The notes beneath the pieces were generated by a model, which did no database searches, was not told the origin of the DNA, and worked only from the letters and a program-made list of their open reading frames with translations. From positions 3,312,418-3,376,417 of the forward strand of contig NZ_LGHP01000001.1 of NCBI RefSeq assembly GCF_001280845.1: a stretch of 64,000 nucleotides of DNA, written 5' to 3'. Source of the DNA: Bacillus sp. FJAT-28004 (lineage in GTDB: Bacteria; Bacillota; Bacilli; Paenibacillales; Paenibacillaceae). This document shows, in pieces, positions 8,658 through 19,000 of this stretch (positions are counted from its first letter, which is position 1; each line of letters begins with the position of its first letter). The translations under genes and the position numbers were made by a program.

Positions 8658-8704
8658 CAAAAAAAAGCACACCCAACAACGCATTTAGCGTTATTGAGTG
8701 TGCT
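8658..8704 (-). terminator. Rho-independent terminator of the 8739-9200 gene
   Basis: Minus-strand AGCACAC (8698-8704) pairs with GTGTGCT (8666-8672), with an inner AACGC/GCGTT stem. Eight or more T follow. It lies 35 nt after the stop of the upstream gene and before comFA, which must therefore have its own promoter. Confidence 0.88.
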
Positions 8705-8738
8705 TCACTCCGGTTATTCCATTACCGTAAAGTATATA

Positions 8739-9200
8739 CTAAAACGGCATTTTCGACAAATCTGACGGGTTTTGCAAATCAACCAGCACCGCATGATCGG
8801 AAAGCGACACAACCCCTTCTGCCTGCAGCAGCCATAACAGCTGAGTTCCATCCACACCCATCGTTTGAGAACGCTTACTATCTTTGCTTTCGGTCAATGG
8901 ATCCGATCCATTAGAGTGTATCCTAACCTCATTGCCCCCTCTAGCTAATCGTTCAACAATAGCCAGCGTCTCATCCGTTGCCCCTTGATCTACGATCGTC
9001 AACCGCACATTTTTGCCCATCCTCCGTGAGAAAGAAAACAGCGAGCGTACATACCATTCCATATTTTTTTGCTGGACGTCCGCAACAAGCACATAATGCT
9101 TGCTGGATTGCTGGCGTCCTCGCCAGATTCGAAACGCCAGATGCACCGACAATGCAGCCAAAACATAACAGCCAATAACAAGAAGTAAAAGTTCAAACAT
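8739..9200 (-). CDS. Small membrane protein with a glycosyltransferase-like segment
   Basis: The 153-aa product has one N-terminal membrane helix (about 4-22). A soluble part follows whose segment NVRLTIVDQGATDETLAIVERLA resembles the N-terminal Rossmann part of family 2 glycosyltransferases. It is too short to be a complete enzyme, so a catalytic role is doubtful. I chose the ATG at 9198-9200 because GAGGAGG lies 8 nt upstream; an in-frame GTG at 9209 overlaps that site. It lies upstream of comFA but is separated by a strong terminator. Confidence 0.6.
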   Translation of the reverse strand: MFELLLLVIGCYVLAALSVHLAFRIWRGRQQSSKHYVLVADVQQKNMEWYVRSLFSFSRRMGKNVRLTIVDQGATDETLAIVERLARGGNEVRIHSNGSDPLTESKDSKRSQTMGVDGTQLLWLLQAEGVVSLSDHAVLVDLQNPSDLSKMPF

Positions 9201-9347
9201 GGCGGCCACCTCCTCTTTGTGACACTATATGCCATGAAGAGCCCACTGGTTCCGCAATCGAGGGACAAGGTGACAAAATGTGCGTTATGTCAAAATTATA
9301 TCCTAGTTTGCGATGATTATTAGTCATTTTCCGACAAAGAAACACCC

Positions 9348-9375
9348 TTGAGCAATTTCCAATACATGGTATCAT
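9348..9375 (+). promoter_or_regulatory. Candidate sigma-A promoter of the riboswitch transcript
   Basis: TTGAGC (9348-9353), a 16-nt spacer and TATCAT (9370-9375) lie about 80 nt upstream of the c-di-GMP riboswitch. The match is moderate, and other AT-rich -10 candidates exist near 9390. Confidence 0.35.
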
Positions 9376-9452
9376 TTTACTATGAATACATGCATATATA
9401 ACCTATGCGCGCATATAGAAAGGGAGAGTGGATTTTCGCATTCAAAATAACT

Positions 9453-9550
9453 AGGGAAGCGATGAAGTATAATCTACAACTGGACACTTGGATTATATGG
9501 AGCTAGTAGTGTAACCGGCCCTCTTGGAACCCCACTACGTATCTAAGAGG
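9453..9550 (+). ncRNA. Class II cyclic-di-GMP riboswitch (c-di-GMP-II) with anti-SD platform
   Basis: Aptamer hallmarks in order: P1 strand AGGG (9453-9456), GAAGCGATGAAG, P2 strand TATAATC (9468-9474) pairing with GATTATA (9491-9497), loop CTGGACACTTG, then GGAGCTAGTAGTGTAACCGG and P1 strand CCCT (9519-9522). These match the conserved GAUGAA, UUGGGCACUUG and GUUAGUAGUGCAACCG blocks of known c-di-GMP-II RNAs. The 3' P1 strand overlaps CCTCTT (9520-9525), which can pair with the AAGAGG ribosome binding site (9545-9550). Ligand binding should hold CCCT in P1 and free the ribosome site, which predicts an ON switch (inference). GTAGTG (9506-9511) can also pair with CACTAC (9533-9538). Confidence 0.93.
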
Positions 9551-9560
9551 AGAGTGAACG

Positions 9561-11051
9561 ATGCGTTATTTCAAGAAGAAGCTCTGTTTAAGCTTGGCCC
9601 TATTATTAATTTTCACGTTGTCGATTAGTTCCCTTGCCATGGCGGAAGGTGAGAGCAATCAAAGCACAGATACTGCGGCACTCGTAGATGAGAATAGCTG
9701 CCCGCAATACTCATCAGATCGGAAGGATGTCATTGCAACGCATTCCAATATCGTAGTCAATAATGATGGAACCGCTACCGCAACCTTCCAGACGACAAAA
9801 GATTGCGTCAGAGTTAGCTTCTCCGCCTATGAAGGCCCTGCAGACTGGGCTCCTGGTTCTGGCGATACAACCATTCCATACAACTTGCAGACTTACTTTG
9901 AGGGAGGACAATCTATTGTATATCCCAAAGCCGGAACCCACACCGTCACAATTAATATTCCAAAATGTTTACCTTATCAAATAGATATCTATAGCGGTGA
10001 TTTAATTAAGAAGTTAGGTCCCGGCGCTCACGGCGACAAAATTTTAGCCTGGAACCTAAAACTTTCGAATAGCTGTACCGGTAATATTACAATCAACAAA
10101 CACTTAAATCATGTAGAAGGCGCTCCTCATGCAGGCATAACCTTCGAGCTTTGGAAAAATGGCCTTTTAATCAAAAGCGGTGTTACAAATAGTGACGGTA
10201 TTCTGCAATTCAACGAATTGCCCATCGGCACCTATACGTTAAAAGAATTAACCTTAGACGGCTTTACCACGGATCTAGTGGCTAGCCAGCAGATCGTAGT
10301 AACGACTGATAATTTGGTACAAAAACAAGTAATCAATACGCCTAAGCTTAAACTTGAATCGGCATGCTCAGCCGAACCGGATAAGACAAGAATCTGGAAA
10401 GTAAGCAATGAGAGTAATATCGAAGTTCCTTTTTCATGGGAGATTCCAAATTCAAATCAAACAGGTAATGGCGTTATACCTGGGAAAGATTCCGTCAATT
10501 TAACAACGAATACGGAACTTGTCAACCCAACCGATCCCCAAGCTATACCTAATACGCTTAAAATTCATTGGGGCAGTGAGAAGGAGCTTTCACTTGTGAA
10601 CGAAGGTGAAACCTGTTCTACGCCAACACCAACACCATCATCTACACCTGAGAATACGCCTACACCAACACCATCTTCCACACCTGAGAATACACCTACT
10701 CCTACACCATCTTCTACACCTGTGAATACACCGACTGCTTCACCTACACCATCTCCTACACCTGTGAATACACCGACTGTAACAACTACGGTAACGACAT
10801 CACCGACATCATCACCTGAGGCAACGCCAATTATTGAAATTGATGATGAAGACCCGCCTATTGGAGGAATTGGTGAGGGCGAGGAGGGCGAACCTCCAAT
10901 CGTTCCTGTCGTTGATGTTGACGAAGATCAAGTCCCGCTTGATACCCTGCCAAAAACAGGTGAAGGCAGTCCGATTCCTTATTATCTCATCGGTGCATTT
11001 GCCCTTTCAGCTGGATTCCTTACTCTTCGCAAACAAAAACAAAGAAAATAG
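9561..11051 (+). CDS. LPXTG cell-wall-anchored surface protein with SpaA-type domain
   Basis: The 496-aa exported protein looks like an adhesin or stalked surface protein. Order: signal peptide (about 1-28); an unassigned Cys-containing beta-rich domain (about 45-170); a SpaA/Cna-B-like domain (about 172-260) with a possible isopeptide Lys in ITINKHL and Glu in [11 protein letters not shown]; a second Cys-containing domain; a Thr/Pro-rich stalk of [12 protein letters not shown] repeats (about 354-420); an acidic stretch; and LPKTG, a membrane helix and a basic tail. LPXTG needs a sortase, which is not in this window. The start ATG follows AAGAGGAGAG, and translation is probably controlled by the c-di-GMP-II riboswitch. 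Confidence 0.9.
   Translation: MRYFKKKLCLSLALLLIFTLSISSLAMAEGESNQSTDTAALVDENSCPQYSSDRKDVIATHSNIVVNNDGTATATFQTTKDCVRVSFSAYEGPADWAPGSGDTTIPYNLQTYFEGGQSIVYPKAGTHTVTINIPKCLPYQIDIYSGDLIKKLGPGAHGDKILAWNLKLSNSCTGNITINKHLNHVEGAPHAGITFELWKNGLLIKSGVTNSDGILQFNELPIGTYTLKELTLDGFTTDLVASQQIVVTTDNLVQKQVINTPKLKLESACSAEPDKTRIWKVSNESNIEVPFSWEIPNSNQTGNGVIPGKDSVNLTTNTELVNPTDPQAIPNTLKIHWGSEKELSLVNEGETCSTPTPTPSSTPENTPTPTPSSTPENTPTPTPSSTPVNTPTASPTPSPTPVNTPTVTTTVTTSPTSSPEATPIIEIDDEDPPIGGIGEGEEGEPPIVPVVDVDEDQVPLDTLPKTGEGSPIPYYLIGAFALSAGFLTLRKQKQRK
10621..10790 (+). repeat. 36-bp coding tandem repeats, Pro/Thr-rich stalk
   Basis: About four imperfect 36-bp units encode [12 protein letters not shown] and its variants SSTPVN and SPTPVN. 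The units are similar enough at DNA level to expand or contract by slippage, which would change stalk length. Confidence 0.8.
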
Positions 11052-11073
11052 TTGATATCATTTCTTCCACCAC

Positions 11074-11119
11074 GCACTCTTAAGCTAATTTTCATACAGC
11101 TTAGGAGTGCTTTTCTTTT
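11074..11119 (+). terminator. Rho-independent terminator of the LPXTG gene
   Basis: GCACTC-T-TAAGCT (11074-11086) pairs with AGCTTA-G-GAGTGC (11098-11110), and TTTTCTTTT follows, 23 nt after the stop codon. Confidence 0.88.
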
Positions 11120-11154
11120 ACATGATCTCTGCTAAGCAGCTATCAAAAGCACAC

Positions 11155-11187
11155 AAAAAAACCCGCACCAACCGATACGGGGGTTTT
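11155..11187 (-). terminator. Rho-independent terminator of degU
   Basis: Minus-strand AAAACCC (11181-11187) pairs with GGGTTTT, with further G-C pairs inside, followed by a run of T. It lies about 33 nt downstream of the degU stop and faces the LPXTG-gene terminator. Confidence 0.75.
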
Positions 11188-11219
11188 GCTCGATATGTAG
11201 TTAAGGATCAAAAAGGATA

Positions 11220-11954
11220 CTACAGCGTAACCCATCCATATTTGATCGATTGAATAACAGCTTGCGTACGGTCATCAACTTCCATCTTTTGCAAAATACT
11301 GCTCACATGGTTTTTAACCGTTTTTTCGCTAATGAACAAAAACTCTCCAATGAGCTTATTGCTCTTGCCCTCTGCCATAAGCCTTAACACCTCTGCCTCG
11401 CGGCGTGTTAATGGGCTTTCATCGCCAGCAACGAACTTGACTCCTGGTTCTTGAGCAGCTGCAGCTCCGGATACGATTCCCATTTCATCCAAATACGTCA
11501 TCCGACGAAGCTGATTAATTAGTTTGCCTGTTACTTTAGGATGGATATAGGCATGGCCCTGGACAACGGAGCGAATAGCGTTAATTAGCGATTCTGCCTC
11601 CATATCTTTCAGAAGGTAGCCCGTAGCCCCTTTACGAAGTGTTTCGAATACATAGCTCTCATCGTCATGGATAGATAGAATGATAACCTTAACGTCAGGA
11701 AACATGCTTTTCAATCGTTCTGTTGTGACAACACCGTTCTCAATGGGCATATTAATATCCATCAGGACAATCTCAGGAATGGTATGATTACAAAACTCCA
11801 AAACTTGAATGCCATCTCCGCACTCGCCAATAACTTCAAGATCGTCTTCCATATTAAGAATCCGCTTTAGTCCTTCACGGAACAGTTGGTGGTCATCCGC
11901 AAGTAAAATTTTGATTGTATTCACATTGCTTGCAACTCTTTGGATCGTCATCAT
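11220..11954 (-). CDS. degU: Response regulator DegU (NarL/LuxR type)
   Basis: DegU is the transcription factor of the DegS/DegU two-component system, which governs exoenzymes, motility and competence in Bacillus. The 244-aa product has a receiver domain with the acidic pair D20/D21, phospho-acceptor D66 in VLMDINMP and the conserved Lys near 116. A GerE-type helix-turn-helix follows (about 182-235, with FISEKTVKNHVSSILQKM). The ATG follows AAAGGAG. It is adjacent to degS (1-nt gap), so the two are cotranscribed. Confidence 0.96.
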   Translation of the reverse strand: MMTIQRVASNVNTIKILLADDHQLFREGLKRILNMEDDLEVIGECGDGIQVLEFCNHTIPEIVLMDINMPIENGVVTTERLKSMFPDVKVIILSIHDDESYVFETLRKGATGYLLKDMEAESLINAIRSVVQGHAYIHPKVTGKLINQLRRMTYLDEMGIVSGAAAAQEPGVKFVAGDESPLTRREAEVLRLMAEGKSNKLIGEFLFISEKTVKNHVSSILQKMEVDDRTQAVIQSIKYGWVTL

Positions 11955-11955
11955 C

Positions 11956-13116
11956 TTACTCCTTTCTAGATTCAGCAGTAGTAGGTATATCTATTATAAT
12001 TTTCGTCCCTATATCGGGATTTGAGTCTATATCCATCCTTCCCTCTATTAGCTCAATGCGTTCTCTCATCCCTACCAAGCCAAAATGTGCGTTTCGAGTA
12101 GCATCCTGCTCGATTAAATCGCTGTTAAATCCAACGCCGTTGTCTTGAATTACGAGTGAAATATGCTGTGGCTGATAGTTAATCTCGAGCATTACATGTG
12201 AAGCGCTCGCATGTTTTAGTGCATTGGTAAAGGCTTCCTGAACCAAGCGGAATATAGCAGCTTCCATTGCAGAGGGCATTCGAGCCTCTTTACCGATAAG
12301 CTCGAATACGGTATGTATTTTTGTTTTCTCTTCAAAATCCTGCGTGAATTTACGAAGAGTCGGTACAAGTCCCAAATCATCCAAGGCCATCGGGCGCAAA
12401 TTAAATATAATTTTGCGAATTTCTTCTAGACCGGAACGAACTTGTCCTTTCAAATCTACTAATTCTTCCTGCACCATCACAAATTCCTGCTTGATCAGCA
12501 TACGTTCTGCAATTTCTGTTCGAAGGACGATATTGGCGAGTGATTGAGCTGGACCATCATGGATTTCTCTAGCGATCCTTTTACGTTCTTCCTCTTGTGC
12601 CAAAATAATTTTCAAACCCAGCAGTTGCCTTGTTTTGGCAGATTCAAGAATACGAGTAACCTGGTTAAGGTCACCCGATAAATATTCAAGCACGACATTT
12701 ATTTGTGAAGCAATCGTTTCAGCCCGCTCGATTGAATTTTCTACATTTCGAACACGTTTTTGCAAATCATCTCGACGCGCTTTCAAGTAGGATTCCTTCT
12801 CGCGGTACACCATCAAATCCAACTGGATTTGTGTAGCCTTCTCATAAGCAGACTTGATGTCATCTTCCTTGTAGCGCACGAAATCTCGGCTTACTTCTGT
12901 CAGCCTTATACGCGCACGGCGATAGTCCTGCTCCAGCTGATCAACCCTGTCAATCGTCTTCACCGTTTCTTGAAGCACGATTTCAAGCTCCTGCTCGAGC
13001 GATTCCAACTCCGTGCGCGCTGATTCACATATTTCATAAATCTGGTATTTGCTGTCTTCCATTACTTCAATTGCATTTTTAATGACTCGATTTATATCGA
13101 CTGTAAGGTGGTCCAC
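11956..13116 (-). CDS. degS: Cytosolic sensor histidine kinase DegS
   Basis: The 386-aa DegS has no membrane segments. It consists of a long N-terminal coiled-coil sensor region (about 25-165), a HisKA_3 dimerisation domain with phospho-acceptor H186 in REIHDGPAQ, and a C-terminal HATPase domain with the N box (EAFTNALKHA), the G1 box DNGVGF and the glycine-rich GLVGMRERI segment. The length matches B. subtilis DegS. The start is a GTG; an AAAGG lies about 13 nt upstream, so initiation may be weak. Confidence 0.96.
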   Translation of the reverse strand: MDHLTVDINRVIKNAIEVMEDSKYQIYEICESARTELESLEQELEIVLQETVKTIDRVDQLEQDYRRARIRLTEVSRDFVRYKEDDIKSAYEKATQIQLDLMVYREKESYLKARRDDLQKRVRNVENSIERAETIASQINVVLEYLSGDLNQVTRILESAKTRQLLGLKIILAQEEERKRIAREIHDGPAQSLANIVLRTEIAERMLIKQEFVMVQEELVDLKGQVRSGLEEIRKIIFNLRPMALDDLGLVPTLRKFTQDFEEKTKIHTVFELIGKEARMPSAMEAAIFRLVQEAFTNALKHASASHVMLEINYQPQHISLVIQDNGVGFNSDLIEQDATRNAHFGLVGMRERIELIEGRMDIDSNPDIGTKIIIDIPTTAESRKE

Positions 13117-13192
13117 TGTAGATCGGCAACCTTTCTATTTTAAAGGTTAATCTACTCTATCATACCACAGATTGGATATATTTCGTCCATCG

Positions 13193-15901
13193 TTAATCGA
13201 TGGTAATCTTTTTCACTTTCCCGTCATACCCGACCTTTAGGCCTAGTTTCTCTGAAAATAAACGGACCGGAATCAGCGTCCGATTATTACGAACGATAGG
13301 CGTAATATCTGACGATTGCAGGGCTCCGTTTAAAATAAGATCCTTTTTGCCAAGTGTCATTTCCATCAATTTATTGCCGCGAAGAACGGTGACTTGTCCC
13401 GTTTTACCGTCAAACAACAGCTTAGCTCCCATTGCATCGGATACGAACCGGACCGGCACATAGGTCGTTCCATTCAAAACGATTGGTGCTGAATCGAGCG
13501 TAATCGCTTTTCCATTAACCGTCGCTGCCGATTTACCTACAGTCATTACGACCTTAGTTTGCGTATCAACCGTTACGGAAGGAGGATATTGCAGCTTCAT
13601 ATTATCTAGTCCAATTGAACCTGATGCTGTTCGTTCATCCTGGCCTTCGGCGATCGTCACAACATAAATTCTTTTTAGTTTGACAGGAAATTTCATCCCA
13701 ACAGATGATAAATTCATCTTCACATTCTTCCAGCCGCTCCAATCAAGCTGCTTGGCAAGGTCAATAAGATGCGCTTTCCCAGCCGCATCGATAAACTCTG
13801 CGCGTACCCAATTCAGACTGTTATCTCCGTAAAGATCGACCGTCATTGAAGTAGGTGAGCCTTCTATCGCGCGACCGTTTGTATTAAACACCGCATACGA
13901 TGCTTTGGTTCCGGTGCCATTTGTGAAATCATAATCCAGCTTCAAAGTCTTCGAAGAAGCTTGTCCTTGGAAGTCGGATACCAAGTTTACGCTTCCTGTC
14001 GTTGTATCCGCAGGCGTAACCTGTGACGTGATTGGATATGTCGTTTTTTCAAAATCCTCAAAAGTTTTGACTGCTTCCCCTTGCGTGAATGGAATCATTG
14101 CCGGAAAACCATCATAACGCGCAATTGCGTAGCCAATGCTTGTACCTGCGTTAACCGATTGCACCGTTAGGCTGTCGCCATTTCGTGCTGCGGTAAAACC
14201 AATAAACTCCCACTTCACGGAATCTGCGCTAAGCTTATATGAATTTCCATTTTTCAGTTTTACGGTTAACGGAACAGTAATGGTTGCTCCTTTTGCCAGT
14301 ACACCTGCAGTTGTATCAATAGAGAGGGATGCAATTTGATCCTGTCCTATAACTTCAATTTCTTGTTTGGTTGAGATCGCTCCTGATTTCACAGTGAGAG
14401 TCGTTTTGCCTGCCTTAGTCGCAGTGAACTCATTGCCTTTGAAAGCTCCTATTGCTTTGTCAGAACTCCACACTGCGGTAGAATTGTCTATTTCAAACGG
14501 GTTATAGTATGTATCATAACCTTTTATTGAATAAGACGATTTTTGCCCGATAAACATGACGTTAGCACCGCTCACAGCGATACCTTTCAGCGAACCCGCT
14601 GGTGCCGATGTGAATACTCCTATTCCGTTTGCGACACTTCTTTGAGTTGTGCCGTATTGCGTTGGATGAGACAGCTTCAAATCATTGGTTCCAAGTGGGC
14701 GTTCGATCATCGTCGTAGACCCTCCACCATCCAGGTTCACGCCTTTATATACGCCTAGCTGCAGCATAATTTGCTGAAGCTCTTTCAAGCTTACACCCGT
14801 GTTTCCGCCGCTGCGCTCACTCGTGATGAGATATACTTTAGTCCCATCCTGTGAATAGCCTACCGCTGAACGAGAAGTATAAGATGAGCCGCTTACTCCT
14901 GTTATATCGCGGGAAAACTGTGCTGCTGCACCTGCATTGACTAACAGCGTATGTCCACCTGCCATCATTTCAAAAGAGTTCGGATCAACCTTCGCTCCCG
15001 TTGTTTGAGAAACGAGCGCATAATCCGCATTGATCGATTGTCCAATTTGTAAATGCTCCTTCACATAATTAGCCGCAAGACCATGTGACCGGAGTATGTA
15101 TCCATCAGCAGGTACTTGACCTGCAATTGCTTTATCGATTGAAATCTCCTCAATTACGCCATTGCGTACTAATACTTCTGTAGGCGTGGAGCCTGAGTTT
15201 TTCGGGCGTTCTGTACCTCCCCAAGCACTTGTATAGATATACATCATATTCACATGGCTAAAGTTGGAGCCCGTTGTCTCCGGAATATAAGCGGATTGAT
15301 TGAGCCCTTCCAGTGGGAATGTGGAGCCATCCTCTGCTGTTACCAAGCCATTAAAGGTATAGTTATCAATCATAGGTTTGCGATCTTTGGAAACCGAGAA
15401 AGCATACATCCCTTTTAGCTTCGCAGGACTCGACATAAACATGCCGCTTGCGATTTGCCCGCCAAGCGGAGCACCTTCATTTCCCATTACGAATACGTCA
15501 GCATTAATGGCTGCTACGGCTCCGTTTTCTTTTGTCATATTAAGTATCGTATTTAATTGACCTATGCTATTATTTTTTCCACTCATCGCATTTAAGGATA
15601 CGTAGGGATTCGTAAGATCGATTTCAATAACATGAACATCGGTTTGCACCTTGGAGCTGCCGCGCGTAGTTTGAAATACGTAGTCAAGCCGCTTAGCTCC
15701 TGCTGTTATAAATGATTGCTGTGAAAGCTTAAGCGTAGGATTAGCAGCAGCCTCTGCTGACTGAATAACTGCTGTCTGCCAGCTGCTAGGCATAATTGAA
15801 GCAATAGGTTGTACAAGCAGCGCTCCACCTAATACGACGATTATAACCCGTTTTCCTAAACCTTCTGACTGTCGATCTATGATTTTTTGAAACTTACTCA
15901 T
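13193..15901 (-). CDS. Exported phosphodiester glycosidase (NAGPA family) with stalk domains
   Basis: The 902-aa exported protein has a membrane-type signal segment (about 19-50). An NAGPA/DUF2233 phosphodiester glycosidase domain follows (about 110-445), with the family motif VNLDGGGSTTM; such domains cleave sugar-phosphodiester bonds, here possibly in wall polymers (inference). Then come a Big-like domain (about 450-530), a beta-sandwich carbohydrate-binding-like domain (about 615-770) and a C-terminal pair of copper-amine-oxidase-N-like repeats (GTTYVPVRFVSDAMG and NRTLIPVRLFSEKLG), common wall-associated modules in Paenibacillaceae. No SLH domain. The ATG follows GGGAGAG at 11-nt spacing. 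It heads the surface-protein block. Confidence 0.88.
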   Translation of the reverse strand: MSKFQKIIDRQSEGLGKRVIIVVLGGALLVQPIASIMPSSWQTAVIQSAEAAANPTLKLSQQSFITAGAKRLDYVFQTTRGSSKVQTDVHVIEIDLTNPYVSLNAMSGKNNSIGQLNTILNMTKENGAVAAINADVFVMGNEGAPLGGQIASGMFMSSPAKLKGMYAFSVSKDRKPMIDNYTFNGLVTAEDGSTFPLEGLNQSAYIPETTGSNFSHVNMMYIYTSAWGGTERPKNSGSTPTEVLVRNGVIEEISIDKAIAGQVPADGYILRSHGLAANYVKEHLQIGQSINADYALVSQTTGAKVDPNSFEMMAGGHTLLVNAGAAAQFSRDITGVSGSSYTSRSAVGYSQDGTKVYLITSERSGGNTGVSLKELQQIMLQLGVYKGVNLDGGGSTTMIERPLGTNDLKLSHPTQYGTTQRSVANGIGVFTSAPAGSLKGIAVSGANVMFIGQKSSYSIKGYDTYYNPFEIDNSTAVWSSDKAIGAFKGNEFTATKAGKTTLTVKSGAISTKQEIEVIGQDQIASLSIDTTAGVLAKGATITVPLTVKLKNGNSYKLSADSVKWEFIGFTAARNGDSLTVQSVNAGTSIGYAIARYDGFPAMIPFTQGEAVKTFEDFEKTTYPITSQVTPADTTTGSVNLVSDFQGQASSKTLKLDYDFTNGTGTKASYAVFNTNGRAIEGSPTSMTVDLYGDNSLNWVRAEFIDAAGKAHLIDLAKQLDWSGWKNVKMNLSSVGMKFPVKLKRIYVVTIAEGQDERTASGSIGLDNMKLQYPPSVTVDTQTKVVMTVGKSAATVNGKAITLDSAPIVLNGTTYVPVRFVSDAMGAKLLFDGKTGQVTVLRGNKLMEMTLGKKDLILNGALQSSDITPIVRNNRTLIPVRLFSEKLGLKVGYDGKVKKITID

Positions 15902-16042
15902 TAGATTTACAACTCTCCCATCGATTAATCTATTAGTTATAGACTACAAGAGTTGTAGAAAAGTTACGCATGATAGAAGACTGCTATCGTTTTCTATTGG
16001 GTGATAGATATCAGCTATGTGTTTGGCGGAAGAGCATATTAT

Positions 16043-16070
16043 AAAAAAAAAGCTCGCCGTTTGGGCGAGC
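16043..16070 (-). terminator. Rho-independent terminator of the 1460-aa SLH protein gene
   Basis: Minus-strand GCTCGCC (16064-16070) and GGCGAGC (16052-16058) form a stem with a 5-nt loop, followed by nine T. It lies 21 nt after the stop of 16092-20474. Confidence 0.92.
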
Positions 16071-16091
16071 TGCTGAGCTACGGTTCATTTA

Positions 16092-19000
16092 TTATGATGT
16101 AAGAAATTTCACCTTCTGCAGCAAACGAAGAAGCATCACTGTACCTTCTGCACGGGTTGCATTTGTTTGCGGGCTCAACGTTGTTGCTGTTTTACCGCTA
16201 ATCACACCAATATACACTGATTTCGCCATGTCTGTCTGCGCCCACGCGCCGACTTTGCCGCGATCCGTATACTTCTTGAGATAAGCTGAGGCTGATTCTG
16301 GCAGCTGCACCGTTAAACCAGCCACCTTCGCTGCTCTAATCATCATAACGGCCATTTCTTGACGTGTAATCGGACTGTTTGGCTTAAAGGTGCCGTCCGT
16401 ATTGCCAGCAACGACTCCAGCTGCTGAGGCTGCTCCAATATAAGCCCCCATCGCCGTGTTCGCATTCACATCCTTGAACTTAGCCGCTGCATTCCTGTCG
16501 CTGCTGAGGCCAAGTCCTTTGGCAATATACGTCGCAAACTCACCACGTGTAATAGCCTTTTCTGGTTCAAACTTCGTGGCTGTGCGCCCTTCCACAATAA
16601 ATTTGCGTGACATAATATGGATCGCAGAAGCTGCCCAATGCTTTGATAGATCCGAGAAGCTAGATGAATTGCTTACAAGCGCATACGCGCTATTGCCTTT
16701 TCGCTTAAACGTTGCTGTTGTCTTCCCACCGCTTGTCGTAAGCACTGTAGGGACGTAGGAGAGCCCTCCTGTTGTAGGGTCGAACCACACAACTGCCGTA
16801 TTTTTAGGATCCGCATTTTGAAATGTCTGAGTCGTTCGTGAGACATAACCGCTAAAATCATTGAATGGCTTTTGAATCGACCCATTCACAACAGTAATAT
16901 CGAAGTGATAAGGGCCTGCTAGCAAACTCGTATTTGAACTATTTATTTTTGTACTGAGGCTTCCAGTTAAGGTCGATAGTCCTTGGTCAATGCGAACAAG
17001 TAATTGACCCGCCACGCTATTTCCATTAAGCAATGTATTGATTTTCATATAATCCGCTGCATTTAATTGCAGCTCATAGGTAACATCACCGTATTGAACA
17101 GCAAATATGGAGTTCGAATTCAAGCGATATGCTGCATCTAGCGCACTGATTGGAACAGCTACAATAGCGGCTCTCTCAGATGATGGCACCTTAAACGCCA
17201 CACGTGGACTTGTTAAGCCAGCTGCACGAGCCGTTTGGAATGCAGAAAGCAGCTTCTCGTTCGATAAAGTATATCGGTTAGCTTGCACTCCGGCAGGTGA
17301 TACGTCAAACATTGTCGTTGCTGCCGTCGTTTTCAAACCAACTCCACCGCCATCCGCTGCTTCATAGTCACCAGATAATCCGTCAAGTATCGTCGTTTGG
17401 TTTGCTGCATTTATGTTCGTAAAGCTGTTTATCGTTGAACCGCTATTTGTTCGAAGACCTGAAACAGTTGAATAATAGGTTACTGAAACCGTCTCCCCTA
17501 CAGCGAATGGAGAGGTTAACGATAAAATAACGGATGATCCACTAATATCTACCCTCGATACCGATTTAACAGAGTAATTCGCATTAACAACAAATTGAAC
17601 TGTAGAAGGCACATAGCTTGCATTTAACGTTTCCGCAAAATTAATAGTTAGTGTTGATCCTTTAGCAATTACTCCGTAAATGTTTCCATTATGTCCTCCG
17701 CTGCCTCCACCACCTGATGTTACGTTATTAAAGGATGAAGCAGCATTGCCTGCTAGATCTGATATTAACGTTACGGATGCCAAATAGGATACGGAAGTAA
17801 TTTGCCCTGTTGTTACGGCTGATGAAAGCGTCAATAAAACTGAGCTCCCAGAAATTCGAACTTGGATAACACTGCGTGCGATATTTTCTACCAGAACATT
17901 AAACTGCCCCACTGAAGGAACACTTTGTGGATTTAAACTTTTATTATAATTGAGTGTAACGATATTACTGCTCACGCCAATGGACTGAAGAGTTGGCGTA
18001 CCTGTGTCTGGCGTACTATAGATGCTGTAGTTATTAAATGCTGCCAAATAGTTGCCTGCCGTATCGCGTATTGGGTACGTGCCCGGAGCATAAGTCACAT
18101 ACACGTTCTGATAGTTTTGTATCGAGCCATTAATCGTTAACAAAATATTGCTGCCGGTGCTCGAAATCGAAGTTGTACTGTAATTCACACCGCCCACATT
18201 AACCGTAAATTGCAAATATGCATAGCTGTTCACGGTCGATAGGTCCTTATTAAAAGATAAAGTGATCGCTGTACCCGAAGCGTTCCCGCTTACAATGGTT
18301 GGTGCAGCGACATCCTTTGCACCCGATACGTCCTGATTTGCAATACTTATAGCTATATTGCCCGAAGTGTCTTGAATAGGGCTTATTGCTGCTTTGGAAT
18401 AGGAGAGTTTCACCACTTGTCCAGCCACGATAGGGCTCGATAACGTTAGAATGACTGTTTCTCCACGAATCTGAACACCGATCACAGAACGAGGTGCCCC
18501 ATTAACTGTCACATAATAACTTCCTGTCGAAGGTATCGCGTGCACGTACAGCTCTTCATTATAGGTCATCGTAATCGTTGCTCCGCTCCACTCAAGCTTG
18601 CTTAATGTAGGAGCTGTTGTATCTGAACCAAATGATTGAAAAGTCCATTGATATTCATTTAATATTCCAGCAAAATTATTGCCAGCCAAATCAGTTACTG
18701 CACTCGCATCAATCGTAACATAATAAGAAGTTTTTGCTGTAAATGGTTGCGTTGGCGCTATGACTAACACATTATTATTATTGCCATCTACATAAAAATT
18801 AGCGGGAATCGGCTGCAGTTTGCTATCACCGATTGGATTGAACGTTATTGACCCTGTTGCACCTTTTTTTATAGGCTCACTAAACGTAGCAGTAAAAGCT
18901 TGGTTTAACCCTACTGCTACGGCATTGTTAACTGGATTCAGTAAAGATAGCGTTGGTCTAACTGTATCTTGTGATACGGTGAAGGACCAGTAAGTCGATG

